A stretch of 64,000 bases of DNA from JBKECP01 sp047974765 (GCA_047974765.1 JBKECP010000022.1:1-64000), one strand, 5' to 3'; positions 45,101 through 54,792 are shown, counted from the first letter of the stretch. Notes: generated from the sequence alone by a model not told the origin. Numbers and translations are program-made.

Positions 45101-45831
45101 AAATACTGATAGTGGATGATGAGCCACTGGCGCGAGAGCGCTTGCAGCGTCTGGTCCTGCGCCTGAGACCGATGTATGAGTGTCAGCAGGCAGAGAGCGG
45201 GCAGACAGCACTGGATATGCTCGCCCATTTTGATGCCCAGTTAGTGTTGCTGGATGTACAAATGCCTGGCATGGACGGCATGGCCGTTGCGGCGCGACTG
45301 GCAGAGATGCCGGAGCCGCCGGCGGTGATTTTTTGTACGGCCTATGATCATTATGCCCTGGACGCCCTGCGTCATCATGCTGCCGGTTATTTGCTCAAAC
45401 CCATCAGAGAGGGGGATCTGGCACAGACGCTGGTGCGGGCCGGCCGAATTAACCGGGTGCAAGTGGCAAGTCTGAAAAATGAAAATGAAGAACAGCCGGG
45501 ACGGCGACAGATTGCCAGCCAGGGGCACCGGGGGCTGGAGGTTATTGATGTCAGCAGTGTGCGCTGCTTCATTGCCGATCAGAAATATGTCACTGCCATA
45601 GCTCCCGGACGGGAGCTGTTACTGCCGGACTCTCTCAGGGAGCTGGAGCAGGAGTTTAGCCATCACTTTTTGCGCGTACACCGCAATGCACTGGTGGCGC
45701 CAGCACATGTGTTGCGCCTGGCCCGCAGTGGCGATGGCAGCTGGTGTGTTGAGCTTGACGAGATTGATCAGCGACCTGTAGTCAGTCGACGCCATCTGGC
45801 AGGTGTTAAAGAACGTTTACTGAGCCGATAA
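45097..45831 (+). CDS. algR: AlgR-type LytTR response regulator
   Basis: The 244-residue regulator has a receiver domain with D53 (LLDVQMPGMDG) and the K loop GYLLKPI. A LytTR DNA-binding domain follows from about residue 140 (FIADQKYVTAI ... FLRVHRNALVA). Its ATG overlaps the algZ stop, so the two are coupled. In Pseudomonas AlgR activates alginate and type IV pilus genes; the pilU/pilT gene in this window could be a target, but no site was identified. Confidence 0.9.
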   Translation: MKILIVDDEPLARERLQRLVLRLRPMYECQQAESGQTALDMLAHFDAQLVLLDVQMPGMDGMAVAARLAEMPEPPAVIFCTAYDHYALDALRHHAAGYLLKPIREGDLAQTLVRAGRINRVQVASLKNENEEQPGRRQIASQGHRGLEVIDVSSVRCFIADQKYVTAIAPGRELLLPDSLRELEQEFSHHFLRVHRNALVAPAHVLRLARSGDGSWCVELDEIDQRPVVSRRHLAGVKERLLSR

Positions 45832-45872
45832 GGCACCTTCTGGTATTATGAGTATCTTTGCAATGGGATCTC

Positions 45873-46808
45873 ATGGCTATGTCGCGCACGCTTACTATCG
45901 CTACCCGGAAGTCACCGCTGGCTTTGTGGCAGGCTGAACATGTTCGCAGTGTTCTGGAGGCGGCGCATCCAGGGCTGAATGTTCAACTGCTGGGCATGAC
46001 ATCTCGCGGCGATCAGTTGCTGGATGTACCGTTGGCCAAAGTGGGTGGCAAGGGGCTGTTTGTCAAAGAACTGGAAACAGCGTTACTGGATGGTCGCGCT
46101 GATATTGCCGTGCACTCGATGAAAGACGTGCCGATGAGTTTCCCCGAAGGGCTTGCTCTGGGTGTAATCTGCGAGCGTGAAGATCCCACCGATGCTTTTG
46201 TCAGTACCCATATTGAGGTGATTGATGACTTGCCTGGAAGTGCGGTAGTGGGTACATCCAGTCTGCGTCGACAATGCCAGCTGATGGAGTGGCGGCCCGA
46301 TTTACAGGTAAAATTTTTGCGGGGCAATGTACAGACACGTCTGCGACGGCTTGATGAGGGTGAGTATGACGGCATCATTCTGGCCAGTGCCGGTTTGGTC
46401 AGGCTGGGTTTGGACGGGCGTATTCGCCAGCGCCTGCCGACAGCCATTTCGCTGCCGGCAGGCGGCCAGGGTGCCATCGGTATTGAATTGCGTTGTGATG
46501 ATGCTGACACCCTCGCACTGCTAGAGGTTTTGCACGACCCAAAAACAGCTGCCTGTGTTACTGCTGAGCGCGCCATGAATCGCGCTTTGGAGGGGGGCTG
46601 TCAGGTGCCGATAGCCTGTTTTGCTGAATACACCGTTCGGGGTGAGCTTTGGCTGCGCGGTCTGGTGGGACGGCCCGACGGTTCGCTGGTGCTGCGGGCG
46701 GAGGCAAGTGCACCGGTTGAGCAGGCTGAAGCTCTGGGTTTACTGGTGGCTGAGGATCTGCTTTTTCAGGGCGCTGGCAATATTCTGGCCGCAGTTTATG
46801 GGCGTTAG
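45873..46808 (+). CDS. hemC: Porphobilinogen deaminase
   Basis: This 311-residue enzyme joins four porphobilinogens into hydroxymethylbilane. LTIATRKSPLALWQAEH, AVHSMKDVPM, GTSSLRRQ and the dipyrromethane cysteine C243 (EGGCQVP) are present. ATG 45873 has GGGA six bases upstream; 45879 is possible. hemD follows and overlaps. Confidence 0.95.
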   Translation: MAMSRTLTIATRKSPLALWQAEHVRSVLEAAHPGLNVQLLGMTSRGDQLLDVPLAKVGGKGLFVKELETALLDGRADIAVHSMKDVPMSFPEGLALGVICEREDPTDAFVSTHIEVIDDLPGSAVVGTSSLRRQCQLMEWRPDLQVKFLRGNVQTRLRRLDEGEYDGIILASAGLVRLGLDGRIRQRLPTAISLPAGGQGAIGIELRCDDADTLALLEVLHDPKTAACVTAERAMNRALEGGCQVPIACFAEYTVRGELWLRGLVGRPDGSLVLRAEASAPVEQAEALGLLVAEDLLFQGAGNILAAVYGR

Positions 46809-47577
46809 CACAGTTCTGGTTACCCGGCCTGCGGGGCAGGAAGTGCCCTTGTGTGCAGCGCTGCAAAAGCTGGGGTACAAAGTCTGTCATCAACCGCTGA
46901 TTGAGCTACAGGCGCTCGATGATATTGGACCGGCTGCCCGCAGCATGATTGAGCAGCTGGAGCGCTATCAGCACATTATTTTTATCAGTGCCAATGCGGT
47001 TCGTTTTGGCATGGATTATCTGGCCGATTATTGGCCCCAGTGGCCGCTGGGTGGGTATTGGTATAGCGTTGGTTCCGGTACTGCCCGCGCCCTGGCGCAT
47101 TGGGATGTGACCGCCCTGACGCCGGCAGCAGGAGAAATGACCAGTGAAGGTCTGCTGCGTCTGCCTTCTTTGAGTGTTTTGGCTGGGCAACGGGTGCTGA
47201 TTGTCAAGGGTGAGGGTGGCCGCGACCTGTTGCGCAAGCAGATGGAACAGCTTGGTGCGCAGGTGGATCAACTGGTTTGTTATCGGCGCCTGCCGGTGGT
47301 ACTGGCTCCCGGCGAGCTGGCTGTCCGATTGCGGCAGTGGCAGGTAAATGCCATCTTGCTCAGCAGCGGGCAGGGGCTGGATAGTCTGCTGACATTGATT
47401 AGCCGGGAAGAAAGCACTAACTTAGGGGAAATCACGTTGCTGGTGCCATCGCAGCGTGTTGCCGCACAGGCTCGTGCAGCCGGTTTTGAACGGTTGCTGG
47501 TAGCTGATAATGCCTCCGATGGCGCGATGCTGCAGGCGATGGAGCGGTGGCATCAGATAAGTGGAGATAGAAAGTGA
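46798..47577 (+). CDS. hemD: Uroporphyrinogen-III synthase
   Basis: The 259-residue protein closes hydroxymethylbilane into uroporphyrinogen III. The family is poorly conserved, but VLVTRPAGQE, FISANAVRFG, VKGEGGRDLL, VCYRR and the C-terminal region LLVADNASDGAMLQAM are clear. Its ATG overlaps the hemC stop by 11 bases, and its own stop overlaps the hemX GTG by four. Confidence 0.9.
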   Translation: MGVSTVLVTRPAGQEVPLCAALQKLGYKVCHQPLIELQALDDIGPAARSMIEQLERYQHIIFISANAVRFGMDYLADYWPQWPLGGYWYSVGSGTARALAHWDVTALTPAAGEMTSEGLLRLPSLSVLAGQRVLIVKGEGGRDLLRKQMEQLGAQVDQLVCYRRLPVVLAPGELAVRLRQWQVNAILLSSGQGLDSLLTLISREESTNLGEITLLVPSQRVAAQARAAGFERLLVADNASDGAMLQAMERWHQISGDRK

Positions 47578-49196
47578 GTAATAGCAAGGACAGTAAGACC
47601 CTCCCCGGTAATAGCCCCATCCCTGATGATGACGTTGATGATACCCTCACTGAACAGGTGTTGGTTGATGAAACTGTCTTTGATGAGACCGTAGATCAGC
47701 AGCACCAGAACCCGGTGCAGTCAGCGCAGGATGGGGAAACAGCGCTCTCATCGCCAGCAGATCCTGAACCTGATGAGGAACCCGCATCTGCGGAGTCGGC
47801 ATCTGAACCCGTTCCGGTGCCTCCACTTGCAGCAGCACCGCGACCGCGACAGGTATTTCCTTTTACTGCATTTTTGGCACTGTTGCTGGTGTTGACCTTG
47901 GCCGGAGCCAGTGGCTGGGTTGTATTGGAAGCGCAGAAACGCGAAGTGGCTTTACTGACTCGTTTGGCAGAGTTGGAAGCGGCCAGTGCTCGCAGTGCCA
48001 CCACGGCCGATCAGGCAGACAAGCGTATCGATACGCTGGGCGATAGCCTGAAAGACAGTCTGCAACAAAATCTGCAAGAGGGGCTGGCTACCATTGAGCC
48101 CAGGCTTGTAGAGCAGGGCGCTCGGCAACAGGCACTGTCGGATGAGTTGCAGAAAGTGCGAGGGCTTGTCAATACCCAGCTGGGAGATGTTGAAGGTTAT
48201 GTCAGCACCCAGATGGACAAGGTCAACGACTTTGTCGGCAAACAGATGGACAGCGTACAGACCTTTGTCAGTGCCCGGACCGGTGAGCTTGATCGTCGTC
48301 TTGATACGGAGCTGACAAAAGTTGATGAACTGATCAACTCGCGCACAGGGCAGCTTGAAAGTCTGGTCAGTACCGAAGCGCAGAAAGTGGAAACATTGGT
48401 CGGCAGTCGTATGCAGGCTCTGCAAAGTGTGGTTGATCAAACCACTGAGCAGTTTGCCAGTTTTGGCAGCGACAACCAGGAGCGCTGGCTGTTGGCAGAG
48501 GCCCAGTATCTGACACGACAAGCCAGTCAGCGCTTGTTGATTGCCGGTGATGTGGCTTCTGCTGAAGCTCTGCTGGGCAATGCCGACAACATTCTGGTGC
48601 AACTCGATGATGAGCGTTTGGCCGATGTACGTGCAAGCCTGGGCAGTGATATTGCTACCCTGCAGGCTGTACCCAGGCCGGATGTTGACGGTATTTATGA
48701 GCGTCTGGTGGCCTTGTCAGAGCGTGTCAGTGGCCTGTCGATGACGGCGGCAGACACCGCTGATACACCGTCAGTTAGCAGCGATGATGCCAGTTGGAAG
48801 CAGCGCCTGAGAGAAGGTTATGCCTCGGCGGTACAGAAGCTGTCAAGCTATGTTGTCGTGCGCCGCCGGGATAAACCGGTAGAGCCGTTGATGGACCCTC
48901 AGTGGGAAGCGCTGGTCCAGCAGAATCTGTATTTACTGCTGAATCAGGCCCAGGTGGCATTGTTGTCGGCTAATGAGCCACTGTATCAACAGAGTCTGGA
49001 GCGGGCGCGTCGCTGGCTCAGTGAGCTTGTTGAGGCAGACGAGGCCGCCGTGCAGGCAATGGACGCCGAGCTGTCAAGCCTGCTGAGCGAAGCTGTGGTG
49101 GTGAATGCGCCGGATATCAGTGCTTCGCTACAGGCAATGGAGGCTGCCAACCGTGCTATTCGCGGTGATATGGCCGCCAACAGGGACGGGAACTGA
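47574..49196 (+). CDS. hemX: HemX-like membrane protein with a hendecad coiled coil
   Basis: The 540-residue protein has an acidic, low-complexity cytosolic N terminus (1-85), one membrane helix (about 95-118) and a large periplasmic part. Residues 199-297 are nine back-to-back 11-residue units (V-x-x-Q/R-x-x-x-V/L-x-x-F/L), which predicts a right-handed coiled coil. The rest (WLLAEAQYLTRQASQRLL, LDPQWEALVQQNLYLLLNQAQVALL) matches the HemX family (DUF513). The role in haem synthesis is uncertain. GTG start, coupled to hemD. Confidence 0.88.
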   Translation: MSNSKDSKTLPGNSPIPDDDVDDTLTEQVLVDETVFDETVDQQHQNPVQSAQDGETALSSPADPEPDEEPASAESASEPVPVPPLAAAPRPRQVFPFTAFLALLLVLTLAGASGWVVLEAQKREVALLTRLAELEAASARSATTADQADKRIDTLGDSLKDSLQQNLQEGLATIEPRLVEQGARQQALSDELQKVRGLVNTQLGDVEGYVSTQMDKVNDFVGKQMDSVQTFVSARTGELDRRLDTELTKVDELINSRTGQLESLVSTEAQKVETLVGSRMQALQSVVDQTTEQFASFGSDNQERWLLAEAQYLTRQASQRLLIAGDVASAEALLGNADNILVQLDDERLADVRASLGSDIATLQAVPRPDVDGIYERLVALSERVSGLSMTAADTADTPSVSSDDASWKQRLREGYASAVQKLSSYVVVRRRDKPVEPLMDPQWEALVQQNLYLLLNQAQVALLSANEPLYQQSLERARRWLSELVEADEAAVQAMDAELSSLLSEAVVVNAPDISASLQAMEAANRAIRGDMAANRDGN

Positions 49197-49198
49197 TT

Positions 49199-50467
49199 AT
49201 GCGCATTTTATTTATACTGGCTCTTTTTGCGCTGCTGGCAGGTGTCGGTGTTGTCGCCCTGATCGAAAATGATCCCGGCTATGTCATGGTTGCTTTTGGC
49301 AATTACACCATTGAAACCAGTTTTTGGATTGCCGCACTGGCGGTACTGGTGCTTGCGCTGTTGTTCTACAGCATTATTCGACTGGTGCGCCGCTTGCTTG
49401 GTGGGCGACAGGCGCTGAAGCGCCAGCGCAGACGCCGTTCCAGCGAGCTGACCAATAATGGTCTGGTCAGCTTTATTGAGGGAAACTGGAGTCGCTCACG
49501 CCGTCAGTTATTGCGCGGTGCCCGTCATTCCGATGCACCTTTACTCAATTATCTGGTTGCAGCCCGCGCCAGTCATAAGCTGGATGACCAGGATCGCATG
49601 CGCAAATATCTGGGTGAAGCTGAGCGTAATATTAAGGCTGATACCGGTATTGCGGTGGACCTGACGCAGGCGGAAATAAAACTTGATGCCGGTCAGTTTG
49701 AGCAGGCAGCGGCCACACTGGTAAGAGCGCGGCGCAATGCGGCCCGCCACCCCTATGTGTTGGCACTGCTGTACAGGGCATATATGGGTCTGGAAGACTG
49801 GGATGCCTTGTCTGAGTTGTTGCCGGATCTGGAGCGCCACCGGATTTTAAGTGACGGCCAGTTGCATGGCCTGAAACGGCAGGTCTATATGCGTCGTCTG
49901 CAAGTGGCGGCCCAGGCCCATGGCGACGGCGCTGTTGCGTTATTGCAGCAGCGCTGGCAGGAGCTGACCAACAGCTGGCGGCAGGATCACGATTTACAGC
50001 GCGCCTACATTGCCCTGTTGATTACCCTGGATGCCCACGAGGAAGCTGGTCAGATATGTATCCGTATGCTTAAGGATAACTGGGATGCAGAGCTGGTGCG
50101 GCTATATGCTTTTGTGCAGGCCGCTGATGCCAGCAAGCAGCTGATGCAGGCTGAGTCATGGCTGAACGAGCACTCCCAGGATGCCCAGTTGTTGCTGTGT
50201 CTTGGCCGTCTGGCCGCTCGCAATGAACTCTGGGGTAAAACGCGGGACTATCTGGAGCGCAGTTATCATCTGCAACCCTCGGCAGAGGTTTGTGCCGAGC
50301 TTGGCCGTTTGCTGGGCGCTCTTGGTGAGAGCAGTATCAGTGCCCGTTATTATGAGGAGGGGCTGCTGCGGGATGTCAGTTTGCCAACCCTGCCGATGCC
50401 TGAATCAGCTGACCATTCCCGGCGTCTGTCACACAATAGTGGATACTCTCTGGATAGTTCAAACTGA
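49199..50467 (+). CDS. hemY: HemY-like TPR membrane protein
   Basis: The 422-residue protein has two N-terminal membrane helices (about 1-20 and 42-62), an N-terminal HemY domain (ENDPGYVMVAFGNYTIETS) and a tail of TPR-type repeats. This is the gammaproteobacterial HemY of unclear function, not the Gram-positive protoporphyrinogen oxidase of that name. It starts two bases after hemX and is followed by a strong terminator. Confidence 0.88.
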   Translation: MRILFILALFALLAGVGVVALIENDPGYVMVAFGNYTIETSFWIAALAVLVLALLFYSIIRLVRRLLGGRQALKRQRRRRSSELTNNGLVSFIEGNWSRSRRQLLRGARHSDAPLLNYLVAARASHKLDDQDRMRKYLGEAERNIKADTGIAVDLTQAEIKLDAGQFEQAAATLVRARRNAARHPYVLALLYRAYMGLEDWDALSELLPDLERHRILSDGQLHGLKRQVYMRRLQVAAQAHGDGAVALLQQRWQELTNSWRQDHDLQRAYIALLITLDAHEEAGQICIRMLKDNWDAELVRLYAFVQAADASKQLMQAESWLNEHSQDAQLLLCLGRLAARNELWGKTRDYLERSYHLQPSAEVCAELGRLLGALGESSISARYYEEGLLRDVSLPTLPMPESADHSRRLSHNSGYSLDSSN

Positions 50468-50483
50468 TCGGATGTATGAGACA

Positions 50484-50514
50484 TAAAAAACGCGGGTCCA
50501 GCCCGCGTTTTTTA
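50484..50514. terminator. Bidirectional terminator between hemY and the PEP-CTERM gene
   Basis: AAAAAACGCGGG-TCCA-GCCCGCGTTTTTT is a stem flanked by A and T runs, so it can serve both convergent genes. Confidence 0.9.
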
Positions 50515-50523
50515 TGCTGAATA

Positions 50524-51078
50524 TCAAACTTGGCGGTGGCTGATACGCCTGCTTGCAGCGATGGCCAGCAGACCCAGTACCAGCAGGCCCAATACTGAGG
50601 GCGCAGGCACCGCTGTTGCAACAGACAGTGCGCGCAGATAACCACCCCCGGCCAGATAGGGAGAGGAAGCTACAAAAATATCGATAGAGTAAATGCCGGC
50701 GCTTAGCAGAATGCTGCCGCTGCTAAAATAGGCGCTGGCAAAGGTGAGTTCGGGATCCAGTTCAAACAGTGTCTGATCGTCAGCGACCGTCGACGAGGTA
50801 AACGCCAGCATCGAGTCGATGTAAACCTCAAAGATATCACCAGCAGAGAATACATCGGTTATTTGAAGTTCAGTTTCTTCAGTAACTTCCAGTTCAATGG
50901 AATTGCCAATACTGCCTGGCATCAGGCCGCATTCATAAGCGCCACTGCCAACACCATCAAAACAAAAAGATGTCCAGCCCGCGTTTGGAACCAGGATGCC
51001 GGCCATGCTGTTGCCGGAAAAAAACGCAGCAACAAACAGGGCAAAGCCGGAGATTGTGGAGCGAAGTGTGGTTTTCAT
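50524..51078 (-). CDS. PEP-CTERM (VPAP variant) surface protein
   Basis: The 184-residue secreted protein has a leader (ALFVAAFFSGNSMAG) and a C-terminal sorting signal VPAPS-VLGLLVLGLLAIAASRR, i.e. the VPAP motif, a hydrophobic helix and a basic end. These signals are processed by exosortase systems; no exosortase gene is in the window. The body has two cysteines (TSFCFDGVGSGAYEC) and a beta-rich pattern of unknown function. ATG 51078 starts the leader; the longer frame to 51183 is not supported. Confidence 0.82.
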   Translation of the reverse strand: MKTTLRSTISGFALFVAAFFSGNSMAGILVPNAGWTSFCFDGVGSGAYECGLMPGSIGNSIELEVTEETELQITDVFSAGDIFEVYIDSMLAFTSSTVADDQTLFELDPELTFASAYFSSGSILLSAGIYSIDIFVASSPYLAGGGYLRALSVATAVPAPSVLGLLVLGLLAIAASRRISHRQV

Positions 51079-51266
51079 TAGAATCTGCCTTGATAAAAAT
51101 ATTGTTGTAATAGAGACGGCGTTATTTAATCTTAGGTAGCGTATGCAATAAAAATGCCATTCTATATAAGCTATTGAAATCAATGTGATTGCAATAACTG
51201 TAAAATATAGTTTTAACTATTTTGTGTAAAAAGAACTGACGCTGCTTCCCCGCCTGCAAATGTGGC

Positions 51267-52748
51267 TCACTGAATACCCAATGAGTCCCACAGGGCATCG
51301 ATGCGGTGTTTGACTTTTTCATCCATAACGATGGGGCGGCCCCATTCACGGCGGGTTTCTCCCGACCACTTGTTGGTGGCATCAAGGCCAATTTTGGAAC
51401 CCAGGCCCGCCACAGGTGAGGCAAAGTCCAGGTAGTCAATTGGTGAGTCGTCAATAAAGGTGCAGTCGCGGCGGGGATCCATACGAGTGGTAATGGCCCA
51501 GATCACATCGTTCCAGTCGCGGGCATTGATGTCATCATCGGTTACGATTACGAACTTGGTGTACATAAACTGGCGCAAAAAGGACCAAACCCCCAGCATT
51601 ACCCGCTTGGCGTGGCCGGCGTACTGCTTGCGCATAGTGACAACGGCCATACGGTAGGAACAGCCCTCTGCCGGCAGATAGAAATCACTGATCTCCGGAA
51701 ATTGCTTGCGTAAAATGGGTACAAAAACTTCGTTCAAAGCCAGTCCCAGCACGGCGGGTTCATCCGGTGGCCGCCCGGTATAGGTGCTGTGATAAATCGG
51801 TTGTTCGCGGTGGGTGATGGCCTCCACAGTAAAAACCGGAAAGCGCTCCACTTCATTATAGTAGCCGGTGTGATCGCCAAAAGGGCCCTCTTCGGCCAGT
51901 TCGCCAGGTTCGAGGTAACCCTCAAGAATAAATTCCGCACGGGCTGGTACTTGCAGGCCGTGTTCCCGGCACAGTGCTGTGTGGCAGGCAGCCAGTTCTG
52001 TCTTGCTGCCACGCAACAGGCCGGCAAAGGCATACTCTGAGAGGTTGTCGGGAACCGGTGTGACCGCACCCAGAATAGTCGCCGGATCAGCGCCCAGTGC
52101 GACCGCCACCGGATAGCGTTTGTCCGGGTATTTGAGCTGCCAGTCCCGGTAATCCAGGGCGCCGCCACGATGGGACAGCCAGCGCATAATCAGCTTGTTG
52201 GGGCCGAGCAGCTGCATGCGGTAAATACCCAGATTCTGGCGCTCTTTTTCCGGGCCGCGAGTGATAACCAGTGGCCAGGTGATGAGCGGACCCGCATCTT
52301 CTGGCCAACAGGTTTGTATCGGCAGTTGCTGGAGGTCGACGGCGGCTCCCTGGATTATCTGTTGTTGACAGGGTGGTTTGCGCACTACCCTGGGGCCCAT
52401 ATTCATCACCTGCTTCAATAGTGGTGCTTTCTCCCAGGCTTCGCGCAAACCCTTGGGTGGGTCGGGCTGGCGCAGGTAGGCCAGTACTTCGCCAATCTCA
52501 CGCAGGGCGGCGGTGCTGTTGGCGCCCATGCCCAGTGCTACCCGCTGTTCTGTGCCAAACAGATTGGCCAGAACCGGGATATGATGACCTTTTACTTTTT
52601 CAAACAACAGGGCTGGACCGCCGGCGCGCAGAGTGCGATCGGCGATTTCAGTGATTTCCAGATGAGGATCGACTTCGACGGTAATGCGTTTAAGCTCGCC
52701 ACGTTGCTCGAGCATGTCCACAAAGCTGCGCAGATCAGAATAATTCAC
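51267..52748 (-). CDS. ubiD: 4-hydroxy-3-polyprenylbenzoate decarboxylase
   Basis: This prenylated-FMN enzyme decarboxylates the ubiquinone precursor; it needs UbiX, not seen here. The length is 493 residues from GTG 52748. YSDLRSFVDMLEQRGELKRI, GTEQRVALGMG, HYxxE-type regions such as GPFGDHTGYYNEVERFP and DDDINARDWNDVIWA are typical. The in-frame ATG at 52766 lacks a ribosome-binding site, while the GTG has AGGCGG seven bases upstream. It lies 25 bases after rho. Confidence 0.93.
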   Translation of the reverse strand: MNYSDLRSFVDMLEQRGELKRITVEVDPHLEITEIADRTLRAGGPALLFEKVKGHHIPVLANLFGTEQRVALGMGANSTAALREIGEVLAYLRQPDPPKGLREAWEKAPLLKQVMNMGPRVVRKPPCQQQIIQGAAVDLQQLPIQTCWPEDAGPLITWPLVITRGPEKERQNLGIYRMQLLGPNKLIMRWLSHRGGALDYRDWQLKYPDKRYPVAVALGADPATILGAVTPVPDNLSEYAFAGLLRGSKTELAACHTALCREHGLQVPARAEFILEGYLEPGELAEEGPFGDHTGYYNEVERFPVFTVEAITHREQPIYHSTYTGRPPDEPAVLGLALNEVFVPILRKQFPEISDFYLPAEGCSYRMAVVTMRKQYAGHAKRVMLGVWSFLRQFMYTKFVIVTDDDINARDWNDVIWAITTRMDPRRDCTFIDDSPIDYLDFASPVAGLGSKIGLDATNKWSGETRREWGRPIVMDEKVKHRIDALWDSLGIQ

Positions 52749-52773
52749 GCTTGAACCGCCTGCCATAACGCGT

Positions 52774-54042
52774 TTATTTACGCTTCATTGACAGAAAGAA
52801 CTCGTCGTTGGTTTTGGTGTCCTTGAGCTTGTCCAGTAGAAACTCGATCGCGGGCAAATCTTCCATGCCATGCAGTAATTTGCGCAGAATCCACATACGG
52901 GCCAGTTCTTCTTCAGCCGTGAGCAGTTCTTCGCGGCGGGTGCCTGAGCGGCGGATATTGATTGCGGGATAAACCCGTTTCTCGGCAATTTTCCGGTCCA
53001 GGTGCAATTCCATATTACCGGTGCCCTTGAACTCTTCGTAGATCACCTCGTCCATTTTTGAACCAGTGTCGATCAGGGCTGTGGCGATAATGGACAGGCT
53101 GCCACCTTCTTCAATGTTGCGGGCGGCACCAAAGAAGCGTTTGGGGCGCTCCAGTGCGTGGGCATCGACGCCACCGGTTAATACTTTGCCGGAGCTGGGT
53201 ACTACCGTATTGAAGGCCCGCGCGAGACGGGTAATGGAGTCCAGCAGAATAACCACATCGCGTTTGTGTTCCACCAGGCGTTTGGCTTTTTCTATCACCA
53301 TATCGGCCACCTGCACATGCCGGGCCGGCGGTTCGTCAAACGTGGAGGCTACGACTTCCGCGCCGCGAGCTCCCACTGACCGCTGCATCTCGGTCACTTC
53401 TTCCGGGCGCTCATCGATCAGCAGCACAATAATGTAACATTCGGGATTATTGCTGATGATGGCCTGGGCGATATTCTGCATCATGATGGTCTTGCCGGCC
53501 TTGGGTGGTGCTACCAGCAGGCCGCGCTGGCCCTTGCCGATGGGCGCCACCAAATCGATTACGCGACCGGTCAGGTCTTCAGAGCTACCGTTGCCTTTTT
53601 CCAGTGCCAGGCGTTCATCCGGGAACAGGGGCGTAAGATTTTCAAACAGGATTTTGTGCTTGGAATTCTCTGGTTTGTTGAAGTTGACCTCGCCCACTTT
53701 GAGCAGGGCAAAATAACGCTCTGAGTCCTTGGGTGGGCGAATCTTGCCGGAGATGGAGTCACCGGTGCGCAGGTTGAAACGGCGTATCTGGCTCGGGGAT
53801 ACATAGATATCGTCGGGGCCAGCCAGGTAGGAACTGTCGGCACTACGCAGAAAGCCAAAGCCGTCCTGCAGAATTTCCAGCACCCCATCACCGTAGATGT
53901 CTTCGCCGCTTTTGGCGTGGCGCTTGAGGATTGCAAAAATAATGTCTTGCTTGCGTGAACGGGCCATATTTTCCAGGCCGATTTCAGAGGCAATATCAAT
54001 CAGTTCCTGGGTGGATTTGGTTTTGAGATCAGTCAGATTCAT
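52774..54042 (-). CDS. rho: Transcription termination factor Rho
   Basis: This 422-residue hexameric RNA-DNA helicase ends many transcripts. The N-terminal Rho domain and cold-shock-like RNA-binding fold (DGFGFLRSADSSYLAGPDDIYVSPSQIRRFNLRTGD), Walker A PPKAGKT, Walker B VVILLDSITRLARA, and the Q/R-loops (GKVLTGGVDAHAL) are intact. Unlike many actinobacteria, no large insert is present. The leader has a hairpin at 54106-54139. Confidence 0.96.
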   Translation of the reverse strand: MNLTDLKTKSTQELIDIASEIGLENMARSRKQDIIFAILKRHAKSGEDIYGDGVLEILQDGFGFLRSADSSYLAGPDDIYVSPSQIRRFNLRTGDSISGKIRPPKDSERYFALLKVGEVNFNKPENSKHKILFENLTPLFPDERLALEKGNGSSEDLTGRVIDLVAPIGKGQRGLLVAPPKAGKTIMMQNIAQAIISNNPECYIIVLLIDERPEEVTEMQRSVGARGAEVVASTFDEPPARHVQVADMVIEKAKRLVEHKRDVVILLDSITRLARAFNTVVPSSGKVLTGGVDAHALERPKRFFGAARNIEEGGSLSIIATALIDTGSKMDEVIYEEFKGTGNMELHLDRKIAEKRVYPAINIRRSGTRREELLTAEEELARMWILRKLLHGMEDLPAIEFLLDKLKDTKTNDEFFLSMKRK

Positions 54043-54105
54043 AGGGTGTTGGGAGTACTAAATTTAGAAAGGGAAAAGCCTTGTCAGCTGAAGCATAAGC
54101 CTGTT

Positions 54106-54139
54106 GATCTCCAAAATGGAGGATCAGGCTGAACTGGCC
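54106..54139 (-). promoter_or_regulatory. Stem-loop in the rho leader
   Basis: AGCCTGTTGATCTCC pairs with GGAGGATCAGGCT, with two bulges. It lies about 65 bases upstream of the rho start. Rho often represses itself through its leader; a role for this stem is inference. The rest of 54043-54291 has no gene. Confidence 0.4.
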
Positions 54140-54253
54140 GTATAAAAATATGTGGTGGCTTTATTATTGCCGTACAGAATGTGCAGCGCGGAGAAATGTA
54201 GCATGCTCCATAGAGCGCGTCTACCGCTTTTTTCATGTGCTATAACCGGGTGA

Positions 54254-54273
54254 AGGGCTTCGTGGGAAGCCCT
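54254..54273 (-). terminator. Hairpin after trxA
   Basis: AGGGCTT-CCCACG-AAGCCCT is a seven-base stem 20 bases after the trxA stop. It is followed on the minus strand by TCACCC, not a T-run, so it is only a weak terminator candidate. Confidence 0.4.
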
Positions 54274-54291
54274 GTCTGTTTCAGGTATGAA

Positions 54292-54618
54292 TCAGATGGC
54301 TTCCTGAACAAATTCAACCAGCTGGGACTTGGAGACTGCTCCGACTTTGGTGGCTTCGGCATTGCCGCCCTTGAACAGGATCAGGGTGGGAATGCCGCGA
54401 ATACCGAATTTGGCCGGAATTTCCGGGTTGGCATCAACATCAACTTTGCAGATTTTCAGCTTGCCTTCGTACTCCGGGGCAAGTTCATCCAGTATCGGCG
54501 CAATCATCTTGCAGGGGCCGCACCACTCGGCCCAAAAATCCACCAGTACGGGCAGGTCGGATTTCAATACATGCTCGTCAAAATTTGCATCGTTGACGTG
54601 TACGATTTGCTCGCTCAT
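54292..54618 (-). CDS. trxA: Thioredoxin 1
   Basis: This 108-residue disulfide reductase has the WCGPC active site (C33, C36), the cis-proline in IRGIPTLILF, and the DVDANPEIPAKFGI segment. ATG 54618 has GGAGA seven bases upstream; the frame open to 54705 is not used. Gene order (rho, trxA) is as in E. coli but with reversed spacing. Confidence 0.96.
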   Translation of the reverse strand: MSEQIVHVNDANFDEHVLKSDLPVLVDFWAEWCGPCKMIAPILDELAPEYEGKLKICKVDVDANPEIPAKFGIRGIPTLILFKGGNAEATKVGAVSKSQLVEFVQEAI

Positions 54619-54792
54619 TACATTCTCCAGGTCGTATCGGAAGGGACGGGGCGCAGGTCCGCTTCTGTTGAGGGTTGGTATCATACCACCGGTCTGAGAG
54701 GGCACAACCGGGTTGACAGGTTTTCTCTGCTGTTGAGACTTTGAGCGTTATTATCTGTTTTTTAAAAGGTTGTTTTAAAAGGATATACATGT

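Noticed and set aside
48168..48464. HemX repeats as a DNA tandem repeat
   Set aside because: The units differ widely at the base level; only the protein pattern repeats, so it is a coiled-coil periodicity.
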